Assembly: GCA_963971225.1 (NCBI GenBank)
Contig: OZ020269.1
Location: forward strand, 30,855,783-30,919,782
Source: Melieria omissa
Taxonomy: Eukaryota > Arthropoda > Insecta > Diptera > Ulidiidae
Length of the DNA: 64,000 nt
Direction: 5' to 3'
Positions within the stretch are counted from its first letter, which is position 1. Every line of letters begins with the position of its first letter. The notes under the pieces are model-generated. The model searched no databases. It was not told the origin of the DNA and saw only the letters and a list, made by a program, of their open reading frames with translations. Positions 1 to 11,186 of this stretch are shown one piece after another. Position numbers and translations under genes: made by a program.

Positions 1-2034
1 TTCCCATTGCCCGCCCAAAGTCGGTTTCTGTGAAATTGTTTACTTCCAGTAAATTGCTCGCGCGCCCGCAATTTGGACATTTAATTATAGGCACGTAGCG
101 CGCGTACATATCGAGCGGGCGGGCGTTGTCGCACGGACCGACGGGCGTCACCTGTTGCCACAAATGCGACGAAAGTCACATACGAGACGCGTGCGCCGCA
201 ATGCAGCACAACAAATGCGTGAAATTGGGGTTTTTCTTTTTTCCCCCCGTTTTCATACTCGTACCAACACATATGTATATTTTTTATTATTTATCAACGG
301 CAGCAATTGATGGCATTAATTTGTACATTTCGCTGCAATTTTCTGCATTGTTCGGCGCCAATTGGCAGACAGACAGCGAGGGAGCGAGAGACGGCGCAAT
401 GAAACAGCAAATTAATGCAGTGATCGCTTTCGCGAAAATTATCAAAGCATCAGTGAGGAAAACACGAATTTTGGAATTTCCAAACGAAATGCAAAGATTT
501 GCCACAATTTTACTGAAAAACTTTTAATGACGATGAATTTTTGGAATTTTGCATATAAGAAACCACAACGAATTGAAATTGTGTGCAATTATACAATCGA
601 AAACAATTAGAAAATTTTCATCGTTGCATTGAGTTAATGGAAAAAGAAAACGAATTCAGAGCAATTATGTGTAAATTTTATGCAATCGTCGAAAATTAAA
701 AAAAAATGTTTACAGTTAATGAAAAAGAAAACCTATTTATGTAAAAATTGTGTGCAATCGTTAAAAAATTTTTACTATGAGAAAAATGTATTTCCTATTG
801 CAAAAATTGTCTCTAAATAGAAAAATATAAAAGAGAAAATTTTTTAGTATAAAAATATTTTTCAAATTTCTTCTTTACACAAAAAATACATTAAAAAAAA
901 CAAAAAATCTTTATAAGTTATTTGTTATCAATTTTTAATGCAACACTAAATGTTTTGCCTACGCAAACAAATAATGCAAATCCCCATAACGAGTAAAAAG
1001 GCACTAAAACGCAAAAAATCCGCACAACTTTGCTCAGCTTCCTAATTTTATATTATTACAATAACGGTAGCGTTGCAGTAAAAATTTAAAAACTCTTTCT
1101 CAGCGATAGTTAACATAAAAGTCGGAGAAAACCCCGCCACCCGGCAACTTGCTCTCAACTCAACTCAACAAATTTTTACTGCAATTAAAACTGTTTGTTA
1201 GTAAGAAAGAAAAAAAAACTAAAACATTTAATGCACTTTTTCACGAGTGGTGCATTTTAATGGTGAGGCTTTGCATAACGAAGCTGAATGGAATTTTGTT
1301 CTGGTTTGTAATGCAGAGCTTGCAAAGAGAAAATTTTACGATTTAAACAACTCGATTTGAAAGCTGGTAAAAAATACTAAGCGAATTGGGTCAAGAATTT
1401 TGTCGATAAAGTTAGGAAAGTTATGTTGTTAAGCTCAAAGGAGGCTCATTTAAAAACCGTTGTGTAAAGACAGCTGGAATTGAGACCAAGAAACTACGTA
1501 CCTTCTGGCTTTAAAGATGAAACTAGTCGACGAATTTAGTGAACTATTTCGATGTGCAACAGGATAGGAACACCAACAAGGAATGAGAAGGTAGGACTGT
1601 AAAGTATTCTCTACGCTAAGAACAGCGAAGCGTATAATGCAGGACATCTCCCTATTTATCAATGAACTAGAAAGCTTCATTAGTAAAAGTTTATTGGGAG
1701 GCAAAATCCCGGGACAAGTCTACCAAAGACCTTATGGATCATTAATACCGAAACTGTAGAAGCGTACGTCTCAAAGTTGGTTGATTCCAAGCGGTCAGGA
1801 ATTTTGCTCCTCGGCCCAGAGTTAGTGCGCTGGACAGATGTATGTTTAGGTTATGGTGCCTTCCCCTTAGGCCCTTATATGTGTCCGTTGTGATACCAAA
1901 AATGCCATCCATTTGAGATGTGTATGCAGCACTGTTTTTTCAGCTTAAGTTATAACCCATTTCAAACCGATGAGAAAGAGAGTAGGAGACCTGTGGTGAG
2001 CATTTGTTCTTGATAATTGAAGGTTTTGTCATTG
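1..2034. other. Non-coding, AT-rich stretch with a short GC/CpG-rich island
   Basis: No credible gene is seen. Open frames here are short and have no recognisable family. A CpG-rich patch at about 60-210 (several CGCGC and GGGCGGGCG-type runs) stands out from the AT-rich surroundings and could be a promoter or enhancer fragment, but no TATA/initiator pair or start codon in good context supports a gene. The rest is A/T-run-rich sequence typical of dipteran introns or intergenic DNA. Confidence 0.5.
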
Positions 2035-2080
2035 GTATGAGAAGCCGGCACACTAATCGCTGGACTATCAAGGTCGGTCG
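2035..2080 (-). repeat. Decayed fragment of tRNA-derived SINE
   Basis: On the minus strand this segment resembles the first half (D-arm/A-box and anticodon-arm part) of the SINE at 3804-3895: a GATAGTCCAGCG block followed by CCGGCTTCTCATACC. The B-box half is missing. It is a short eroded match, so the call rests only on similarity to the better copies in this window. Confidence 0.35.
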
Positions 2081-3793
2081 TATGTTTACTTCTGATGAAA
2101 ACAAGTGAAGCTTATACAAACAGTATAACTCAGAGTTTCCCTTCTGCCGATCTCTACAGCCCCACAAAAGCCTTTGCAAGTAAAAATATAAATGAATAAA
2201 ACTAATAAATAAATAAATAATTAAATAATTAAGTATGAAAGGTCAACGACAGCTACCGGCAATTGTATTCCCTATTCAAAGTGGACCGATCCTAAACAAA
2301 CAACTTGAATGTAGTAGCCACCAGAATGTAGTGGCCACCTGATTACCCAGAAGGTATAAAATCCAGGAGTAGGGATACTGCTCCCCGTAACTGTTCCATT
2401 GATTACAGTAGAACGTTTAACAATCTTAAATTAATTCCATCCAATCATGTTCAACTAGCTTTGAAATCAATTTACTTCATTTCAGAAAATTATTTGTGGT
2501 GCCGAGTATTCAAAGACCAACACCTGATTCATATTAAAAATTGTAAACACCATAAATCACCAATCACTTCTGTATTAAATTGGCTAGTCTCAACAAAACA
2601 AACTATACACATTTCATATGCAACAATTTCAAGCAAACCAATTACAATTGGCACAAAAACAAAGTACAAATAATATCATCAATTGTTGGATATTTAGTTG
2701 CTCGTAAAACAACAAACAATGCTGTTATACAATGTAGTTTTGTAAAATTTCACAAAAAGTATCAAGAAGTATCGTTGGCAATAAAGGAAATACTTTAGTT
2801 TGTGTGTGTATGTGTGCGTGAGTGTGGTTGCAGCCGTCGATATATCAATGACAATTTGCTGAAAGCAATCATCAACATGTGGTCTCCGTTGTTTGCACAA
2901 GCAACAGACACAAAAGCAAACTTTGTGTTTTATAACAGAAGCGTCGGTTCAACGGCGTAAAGTCGCTGTCACGTTGTTGTACAGTGTGTGTGTGGTTTAG
3001 ACACTTCGAGCTCGCTGGTGCAAGTGCAAGTAAGCATAAGTAGCCGAGAATCGCTCGTACAAAGAAATAATTACACAAAACAGAAATGCCAAATTAGAAG
3101 CAAAGTGCAAATACTTAATGTTTTTTTGGGAGATCTTTTATGTGGTAAAAACTTATAAGTACTCAATCGAAATAAGACGCAACAGGAAATAAATGCTGCA
3201 TCTTTCGTTCAAATACCGCATCTCTCATAGACTAAGAAGTGGTTCATAATGGTACCAAGATTCTGGAGTTCCAGACCTATATGTTGTTTTTTAAGAACTT
3301 GTTGGCAAATCTAAGTAAGTCGCCGCTTTTTTGTTTCGCAATTCTTTCCAAGAAAGGGAACGACGTGGATCCAAGGCAGCTAACCTGTGATCTGTTGACG
3401 AATTAACAACAAAAACATCTGAAAACATGTTATTTCAATTGATTCGATATGATTTTTTGTACCTTTCAATACAGAAAGTACAAAATACTTAAAATCTATA
3501 CTTAAAAAAGGTACTGCCTATTTCTTAGGATGCTAAGAAATAAAAGAAGCGGTAAAAATTTCAGTAGATAAATTTTAAAAATAAAACTTAGAAGCCCAAA
3601 ACGACATATTCGATGGTAGCTCTGACCGGGTGTAACTTCTAAAAATCGGTCTAGAGGCCAAAAAACTACATAAATTAACTTTTCCTAGAATCTGTATAGA
3701 ATATTTTATATATTTATGCAGAACATTAAAATGTAAACTAGTTGTACTACTGCTTCTGAAATAGTTGTAACCTACAGCGTTATACGAATTCCG
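2081..3793. other. Non-coding AT-rich sequence
   Basis: No gene is recognised. It contains A/T-rich sequence, a short TGTG-rich run near 2800-2825 and another near 2983-2995. Small open frames here lack family motifs and good start contexts. Confidence 0.5.
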
Positions 3794-3803
3794 TCCTCAT
3801 AGT

Positions 3804-3895
3804 AGATGAGCGTTTCACCAGCCCGAGCTAGGAATCGAACCTAAGGCTTCGGTGTGAGAAGCCAGCGCGCCATCCTATGCACTATCGAGGCCGGT
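3804..3895 (-). mobile_element. tRNA-derived SINE, about 92 bp, with 10-bp target duplication
   Basis: Read on the minus strand, this is a tRNA-like head with an A-box region (GATAGTGCATAGG) and a perfect polymerase III B-box (GGTTCGATTCC, at 3831-3841), followed by a tail of about 20 nt. The direct repeat TCCTCATAGT lies at both borders (3794-3803 and 3896-3905), as expected for target-primed insertion. The copy at 16621-16714 shares both head and tail, so this is a family and not a single tRNA pseudogene. It has no long body and no poly(A) tail, so it is unusually short for a SINE. It must borrow the reverse transcriptase of a LINE; no partner is proven here. Confidence 0.75.
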
Positions 3896-3905
3896 TCCTC
3901 ATAGT

Positions 3906-5645
3906 TTAGAAAGATTTTCATGAGAACTATTTCACCCACAAGGCTTGGAGATTGTCAGAGAGACTAACAGCGAATTAGAATTACTTATTTGCCATACTAG
4001 AGTTTGATGTTGAAATGCGTTAGCTATGCGTTAACACTAACTACTAAACTAAACAAAATCTGAATGGACAAATCGTTTGGCTGCCGGTTCAATTTGTTAG
4101 CAAACTTTGGTCAAAATTCAAGACCCATCCTTGGCCTTTGGTCGGACACACCATCCATTATAGCGAATCGACAGATATTTTTAGCTCATAAACATCTGTA
4201 ATAAGTAATAAATATTGACAATTACATGTAAACGCCGTAGCAAAAATTCAATTTAACTACACTACTGCGAAGTTGATTTCATGTCAGTTTTATTGAAATC
4301 AACATTCTATCTCTATGACCATTTGGTTTCACGAATTCAAAGCGACAACAACTCGAGAGTGCGTTCAGGTGTAACGTAAACGATTGGCGTGCAATTTGTT
4401 GTGTAGGCAACCAATGTGGTTCTATTCAATTTATATAATATATATGTATATGTAAAGTATATATATGTACATACATCAAGCAATTTTTGTCAAATTGAAG
4501 CTTGTAATTTCAGTGGGTAAACGCTCGTTTGGAAATGAAAGAATGCCACAAAAGCAAAGCGAACGTGCAATATACGATTTGATGTTTAGACACATTTCAA
4601 ACTGACAAACGAGCATTGTTTGGGATGTTGTCAAAAGTTGTGGTCGTCGAATTGCTAAATTATTGTAAATCGTTTGAATTTAAAGGCTATGGAAAATTTT
4701 CGGCAGCTAATAATAACGAATAATTTATTTGTTATTAACGAATGCGTTATTCGTTATTATTAACATTTAACGCCTGAAATGCCGTGTTTTACTCTCTCAA
4801 ACAGTTCAAACATATTTATAAAAGAAATGTTAAATGTTGCTGTGCAGCCAGCGAGCAGTGCCATACAAGAAATCCCCAAACCAAGAGCCACTAGCTTTGC
4901 AAATATTTGTCAACGTTAATTAATTTTTGGCGACAGCATACTGGCAAAGTTGCCTGCTGGGGAATTCTGCGAGCTACATTTTATAAATTTAAAATTTTAG
5001 AGATGTTTGTGGGCACACAAAAAAGTCTTTGTAAATCTGTTCTGTCCACTTGACACTTTATTTACAAATATGAAACAACAACACAAAAAAAAGTCGCGTG
5101 ACTGTCTGGTTGCTGGCCTGAGCGATAATTTTGTCTACACCATCGAGAAGTGAAATTAATTTTAACAAAAACCTGTTAGTAATTCGCAGAATATTCAAAT
5201 TCGAATGTGTCGAACGCCGGTTATTTTGTGAGAGCAAGTTTTAGGAAAGCAAACTGCAAGTTGCTTTCGACAGACACCAAATCACAGTAAAAGGTTTGAT
5301 AAAATGCTGTTCTGTTGCTAAACATTAAGAAATATTGCCAAAGCGAAACAGTAGTCAAAATGTTATTCAATCCTTATGTATACAGTGTGCAGTCGATAGT
5401 TTATTTGCTGATAATTTTTCAAAGTTTTCATCTGACGCAGACGCTTTGTCACATCTAAATCGAGAAAACGATGCAATACTCTTCGCAATCAGAAAGTGTG
5501 TGCCGAGGAATAAATTAGCGTTAGTCAATAACAAACTTATGAAGTAAGATGTAACTAAAAGTCACCAGTTGACCGAAAGGTATTACAAATCGTTTGTTTT
5601 TGTATTTCGTACTGGAATGTGAAGATATCTGTGCATAAATATGAG
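3906..5645. other. Non-coding AT-rich sequence
   Basis: No gene is recognised. There is a TATATA-rich patch at about 4432-4472 and a stretch of repeated AATAACGAAT-type words at about 4708-4765. The open frame at 5335-5547 has no recognisable motif and lies in ordinary AT-rich sequence. Confidence 0.5.
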
Positions 5646-6168
5646 TACTACATGGGCTGAAAAGTCTTTGGCCTGACATAGAGATGGCGCCAAAAATTAA
5701 GAATTATTGTGTTGTACATGGAAAACCATCCTTAACTTAGATTCTGTCAAAGTTTCATGACATTTGGTTGACTCGTTTTCAAGTTATTGCTTTCGAAGTG
5801 ACGCTACCTCTGAATTTTTGTAAACAATGGAAAAAAGTGAATTTCGTGTTTTGATAAAACATTGCTATTTGATGGGCAAAAATACAGTGGAAACAAAAGC
5901 ATGGCTTGATAAATGTTATAATACATCTGTATTTTTGCCCATCAAATAGCAATGTTTTATCAAAACACGAAATTCACTTTTTTCCATTGTTTACAAAAAT
6001 TCAGAGGTAGCGTCACTTCGAAAGCAATAACTTGAAAACGAGTCAACCAAATGTCATGAAACTTTGACAGAATCTAAGTTAAGGATGGTTTTCCATGTAC
6101 AACACAATAATTCTTAATTTTTGGCGCCATCTCTATGTCAGGCCAAAGACTTTTCAGCCCATGTAGTA
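5646..6168. mobile_element. Mariner foldback element: two inverted 242-bp copies of one transposon end
   Basis: The left arm (5646-5887) and right arm (5927-6168) are reverse complements with no difference visible by eye, separated by a 39-bp loop (5888-5926). Each arm begins at its outer end with TACTACATGGGC, which supplies a TA typical of mariner targets. Each arm holds a 5' terminal region, a leader and the first 20 or so codons of a mariner transposase. The structure therefore arose from a mariner whose 5' end was duplicated in inverted orientation, with loss of the rest. Any transcript would fold into a long hairpin. It is non-autonomous. Confidence 0.85.
5827..5949 (+). pseudogene. N-terminal fragment of mariner transposase
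   Basis: A 40-codon frame opens MEKSEFRVLIKHCYLMGKNT and continues VETKAWLDKCY before running into the opposite arm of the foldback and stopping. It matches, from memory, the N-terminal helix-turn-helix of mauritiana-type mariner transposases (pattern MEKKEFRVLIKY...GKNTVE.K.WLD). The linker and the whole DD34D catalytic domain are absent, so no transposition activity is possible. The mirror copy in the right arm carries the same start on the minus strand. Confidence 0.75.
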
Positions 6169-6586
6169 GTGATGGAATAATCAATCAAGTTGGAGGGACC
6201 TATAAATGACTGAAGGAGCATGAAATGCATTTGAAAAAATCAAATGGTATGTAAATGGTTTGTGTCTACGCTGTGTGAGAAGGAAAAGGAAACACTTCAA
6301 GCTAGATCCTACTGGTTCAAGACGGCAATCACATATGTATTAAGATTTAGAAAAGCATTGCGATAGTTATGGATCAACGACATGGAGGGGTGCAGGGTTG
6401 CCAGATTGAATATTTCACCTGGAAAATCCGGAGAGTTTAAAAGATTCGCTGGTCTACGAATTTGGCAAAAAATCTTCAAGACTTCAGAAAAAACTATATT
6501 TTAAAGGAATTGGCTTTTTAATTTGAATCAACTTTGTTGTTGCTCTAAAGAAACTAACATATTTAACAACTTTATCAAAGCCTTCA
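6169..6586. other. Non-coding sequence between two mobile elements
   Basis: Nothing is recognised apart from AT-rich DNA. The last part is the pre-insertion flank of the non-LTR element; its TACCAATTAAT (6587-6597) is repeated on the far side of that insertion. Confidence 0.45.
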
Positions 6587-6597
6587 TACCAATTAAT

Positions 6598-6962
6598 TAA
6601 CAGGACACTGGACCGTCGGCAGACATGCTCAGAGACTGGGTCTGCCTTTCAACGAACACTGCCGTAGTTGCAATTCGGTTGACTCGGAGGAGAGCATCGC
6701 ACACTTTATGTGCCACTGCCCGGCCTTAGCCAGGACTAGGCTTCGCCACCTAGGGGTCCCGTTCTTGGTTGATCTACCAGAACTGTCGACCATCCACATT
6801 AGCGGCATAGCCCGCTTCATTAGGGAATCGCGATGGACTCCCTTCACCGTCCGGGGGGGTGACTAGCTGTGGGGTCAGCCACTTTCTTCAATGTGGTAAC
6901 ACAACGGGCCTATCTTTTGGCCTATGTGAGCTCCTCAGCTGCCACCCTAACCTAACCTAACC
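6598..6962 (+). mobile_element. 5'-truncated non-LTR retrotransposon insertion with 11-bp target duplication
   Basis: The insert carries the last about 88 codons of a LINE polyprotein, a short 3' UTR, and a 3' end made of repeated CCTAA units. It is bracketed by TACCAATTAAT at 6587-6597 and 6963-6973. 5' truncation plus a target duplication of about 11 bp is the classic signature of target-primed reverse transcription. The clade is uncertain (I- or jockey-like by the C-terminal zinc motif). Its final about 60 bp reappear inverted at about 7905-7968 as part of a later palindrome. Confidence 0.85.
6600..6866 (+). pseudogene. C-terminal end of LINE ORF2 (truncated)
   Basis: The frame reads from the truncation point through GHWTVGRHAQRLGLPFNEHC and ends at TAG 6864-6866. 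Within it is a Cys/His array CRSC-(x)n-HFMCHC followed by PALARTRLRHLG. This pattern follows the RNase H domain at the C-terminus of I/jockey-group reverse transcriptases (a CX2C...HX3C-type motif before CPALA). Endonuclease, reverse transcriptase and RNase H are all missing. There is no start codon of its own, so it is a dead 5'-truncated copy. Confidence 0.8.
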
Positions 6963-7968
6963 TACCAATTAATAGATTTAACATAAAATAAAAAATTTTT
7001 GAGTGATCAATTAAAAATTACAAATTGTAATTATTTTAGCAGTTAAAGTTGAGTTTTATTATAAAATGTTAATAAAACAAATTAAAAATGTGTAATTAAA
7101 TAAATTTTATTACTTAAAATAAATAAAAAAAAATTTTTTTTTATTAAAAATTATTAGTTAATTAAATAATAATTTTTGGTGTTGTTGTTGTAAGTAATTA
7201 GTAATTATTAATTAATTAATTAATTAATTAAATTAATTATTAATTAATTAATTAAAACTTATTAATTAATAATTAATTAATTAATTAAATTAATTATTAA
7301 TTAATTAATTAAAACTTATTAATTAATTTGGTGTTGTTGTTGTGCAGTCGATATTATTAATTATTAATTAATTAATTAATTAATTAAATTAATTATTAAT
7401 TAATTAAAACTTATTAATTAATAATTAATTAATTAATTAAATTAATTATTAATTAATTAATTAAAACTTATTAATTAATTTGATGTTGTTGTTGTAAGTA
7501 ATTAGTAATTATTAATTAATTAATTAATTAATTAAATTAATTATTAATTAATTAAATTAATTAATAATTACTAATTACTTACAACAACAACATCAAATTA
7601 ATTATTAGTAATTATTAATTAATTAATTAATTAATTAAATTAATTATTAATTAATTAAATTAATTAATAATTACTAATTACTTACAACAACAACACCAAA
7701 AATTATTATTTAATTAACTAATAATTTTTAATAAAAAAAAAATTTTTTTATTTATTTTAAGTAATAAAATTTATTTAATTAAACATTTTTAATTTGTTTT
7801 ATTAACATTTTATAATAAAACTCAACTTTAACAGCTAAAATAATTACAATTTGTAATTTTTAATTGATCACTCAAAAATTTTTTATTTTATGTTAAATCT
7901 ATTAATTGGTAGGTTAGGTTAGGGTGGCAGCTGAGGAGCTCACATAGGCCAAAAGATAGGCCCGTTGT
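6901..7968. repeat. About 1.07-kb palindrome with arms of about 310 bp and a TTAA-rich core
   Basis: The left arm (about 6901-7215) contains the last about 60 bp of the LINE insertion, its right target duplication and about 240 bp of downstream flank. The right arm (about 7660-7968) is the inverted copy, differing mainly by one CCTAA unit and A/T-run lengths. The core (about 7215-7660) is long runs of TTAATTAATTAA with internal copies of a GTTGTTGTTGTAAGTAATTA block in both orientations, making nested inverted repeats. The LINE fragment in both arms shows the palindrome formed after that insertion. Confidence 0.85.
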
Positions 7969-10900
7969 TAATTAATTAATTAAAACTTATTAATTAATAA
8001 TTAATTTAATTAATTAATAATTTTAAATTAATTTATTAATAAAAAATAATAATTAATTAATTAATAATTTCAATTAATTAATTAACTAATTAACAATTAA
8101 ATCAATTTTTATCAATTCAAAATTAATAATTCTGATTGTTTTAGCAGTTAAGTTTTAACATAAAATGTAAATACAAAAACAAAATTTAATGCATTTTTTT
8201 TTTAATTTTAAATCTCTGAAGGTCCGGATTTCGATGGTCCGGAGATGTGTGTATCAAATGAAGAACCCCTAACCTGACCTCTGTGACTAACTTAGCTACG
8301 TAATAGAGCTGCCTGCAGGGTTCCTGCGGCTGGTGGAACTCCGGTAATAATCTGTCAGAGAGGCAGTCAAAGTTAATTAAGTAACATCAGTATTGCTGAT
8401 GTATTCATATCATAGATGTGAATCGCTTTTGGAGCCTTTACTGCACTGTTTTATTTCATAACTGCATGAATGCTGAGAGCTTTTCGTTATTCAAATTTAA
8501 TTCATTAACAATAAATCAAGATTCAATCAAGATTTTTACTATGAATGAAATTTTAAATTCAACAAAAAACAAAGCGTGGAAATATCGAATAAGGACATTA
8601 CTCATTGACAACTTTTGTTCTCCTCCCACAAACAGCATTTCATGAATTAAATGTTCACTTAGGTGGAAAATGCTAATAAATGGATTTTAAAATTCAAAGC
8701 TGAATTCAAAAGGTTATACATTTAAAACAGATTATTTAAATCTTTCCCACTCTTGATTAATTCTTAAATTAAATTCTGTATTCTCTTAAATAAATACTTT
8801 TCCATTTTTTAAGTGACTTGAAGTGATTATGTTCAAAGCAAAATTGCTTCCGCCAAAGCTTAAATTAATTCGCAAATATTACTTTTGCTAAAGTCTTGCT
8901 TAGAGTCTTTCAACTTATGATGATTCTGCTAATTTAAGCATACAGTAAGAATTAATATTTTGGCCAGAGTTGTCAATAGGAAATCAATGCACAGATAATA
9001 GTGCTTCCGAAAAATTTGCTTTTAAAGAAAGGAACAATTTTTAAAAACAAATCATTAGATTCACTTTGTCATTTATTTCCTTTAAGCCATATCACCTCTA
9101 TCTCACCACTATTAGTAATGTTAATGCAATGCGTTTCATTGCAATTGAAATGAATTTTCAATGCAACGCGCTAATGTCTAATCAATATTCATAAGATGCC
9201 ATAATGTGATGGCAGTGAAGGTATAGAAAATGGGTAATCAACAAAAAACCCCAGCACATTCGATTCAATGTGGATGCAACTCGAATCGAATTGATTCAAT
9301 TGAATGCAACTAAATCATCCCTATATGGATTATCGCTGCCGAGAATTCTATGAATCAACACTTAAAGATATTAAAAACTAAATCCATTACGTGCAGTTCA
9401 GACACACGATCGCGGCACGTGCTGTTGCGGCAGCTGGGAAAAAGAGAGCCAAGAACAATGCGTGTTTTCTAACGATGTGTAGGGGCTCAATTGATCAGTA
9501 GATGGTCTTAAGATATGGCGTTTTATAGTCTTCTTGTTGTGGACTCGTACCATGTTGTTGTGGCTTCGGCCCATGTCTACCAAGAACAGACGAGGTTGAG
9601 AGTCAATTCACGGTCTGCTTCAACAGATGAAAAGCTTCTGACGTGAGGATGGGCATGACGACTGAAAGCACTCAGGCACTCAGTCGATTCGGACCATTGC
9701 CCTATGAACAGCTAAGATTTAGTATTTCCTTCCTTCTATGTGGCTTTGGAAAAAAGTGGGTACAGTCGAGTGCGTTTAATTGTAAGTCAACTTTTCCGGC
9801 CTTTTAGCTGCAGTTAGCCGCTGTTTTCAGTTAAGTGAACTCTAGGAATTTTTTAAGGAATTTTTCAAATAAACGAATTTCGATTGAGTGAAAAGAAACG
9901 ACATTCTAAATCCGAAATTTTCTAATGTCGTTGCAATTTCAAAAGACAACCGCCCCGACTGATGAAATCAGGTGATTAACTTGTCAGGGATGCAATAATA
10001 AGTTATGCAAAGTCCCAGTTAAGCGAACTAAACCAAAACGAAAAACACCAAATAAAAATGGGATCTGGACTTCTATTTCAGTTAAAAAGACCGCAAGTTT
10101 TCCATATCTGTAAACTTATCGGAAAATTATAAGATAGATAGATTTATATTTAAATTTATATAAAAAGCATATAACTCGAGGCGTCTTCATTTGTAACGAC
10201 CAATCTGTTGCATGTGTCAGAAGACAACAAAATAGTAGTAGTAGTAGCTGTTTCAATTCGCTACACAAATCTTGAAGCGCAAATTTTTTTTGTTGCCAAA
10301 ACTTTTGCTTTTCGCTAAGCATGAATGAATTTTTTAATGTATTTTTAGACGGTCACTTGCATTGACGTTTGACTATTGCAATCAATTTTATAGCCGAAAC
10401 TCGTGTAAACGACAATACAGTAGTTTCTACATCGCCGGACGCCTTGTCGAATACTTTTGCACAACACAGAAAAAAAAGCAATCACATAATTTCAATTAGT
10501 TATTTATTGCCAATTTTTATGCATTGAAATTATACATTGTTATGGAAAATTTCATTTTCAAACACTTGGCGGCAATTATTGGCGCGTGAGCCACAGTGGA
10601 GCGTTTTAATAACTGATACATCATGCACGATTTTTCACAAGAAACCCACATAGATATTTCTTTGGTTGGTTGAAAATCGATTGTAATTTTAAGCAAATAG
10701 CATAAAGCAAACCAAATCAGTTGAACTTAAGCCATGTTAGATTTTTATCACAACTTGAAAATCTATTTCTTTACCGGCGACGGGAGACGTAGTTTCTTTA
10801 ACCATATTGAACGACTTTCAATTTTTTATAAAACAAATGTCTTATCAAATGAACTCTGAAAGGATTGGAGGCAACAGGTGACACATCCCCCTAACTGGGG

Positions 10901-11180
10901 TTCCTATCAAAAACCAAATAATTTAAACCACACTTCAATCTAGCGTCATCAGCTCAAAGCATGACTCAAGCCAACATGTCATTAAATCAAATCAGCTAAA
11001 ACAATTTTGAAGCACTTAAAGCTCATTCATGCACATTGGGCGATTAGTTTGCAACTTCAATGCCTGAGCAAACACTTTCATTAACCCAAAATCTGGCGTC
11101 GACCCCGAGCGTACACGTTCGGTAGAAATTATTTTCGAATCAAATAAAACTTAAAACTCTGATTAGCAACGAAAAGTAAA
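7969..11180. other. AT-rich non-coding sequence, probably intron downstream of the 11.2-kb splice donor
   Basis: No exon is recognised on either strand. The minus-strand gene at 11183-15667 ends in a 5' splice site pointing into this region, so at least its right part is probably intron. I looked for a downstream minus-strand exon (a GC-richer island with a 3' splice site) and found none convincing. There is a TTAA-rich tail up to about 8100, and an imperfect TTGCATTCAATT-type word repeated around 9130-9310. Confidence 0.45.
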
Positions 11181-11186
11181 ACTTAC
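11181..11186 (-). other. 5' splice site (GTAAGT) that contains the stop codon of the preceding frame
   Basis: On the minus strand the exon reads ...AAACC|GTAAGT. The donor is a perfect GTAAGT, and the in-frame TAA occupies its second to fourth bases (11183-11185). Splicing would remove the stop and continue the protein after two bases of a codon (coding end at 11187). Retention of this intron would instead yield the 1494-residue form. Confidence 0.7.

Noticed and set aside
126..527. A 133-codon plus-strand open frame at the window start
   Set aside because: AT-rich codons, Phe/Ile-rich low complexity, no family signature, and another open frame on the opposite strand.
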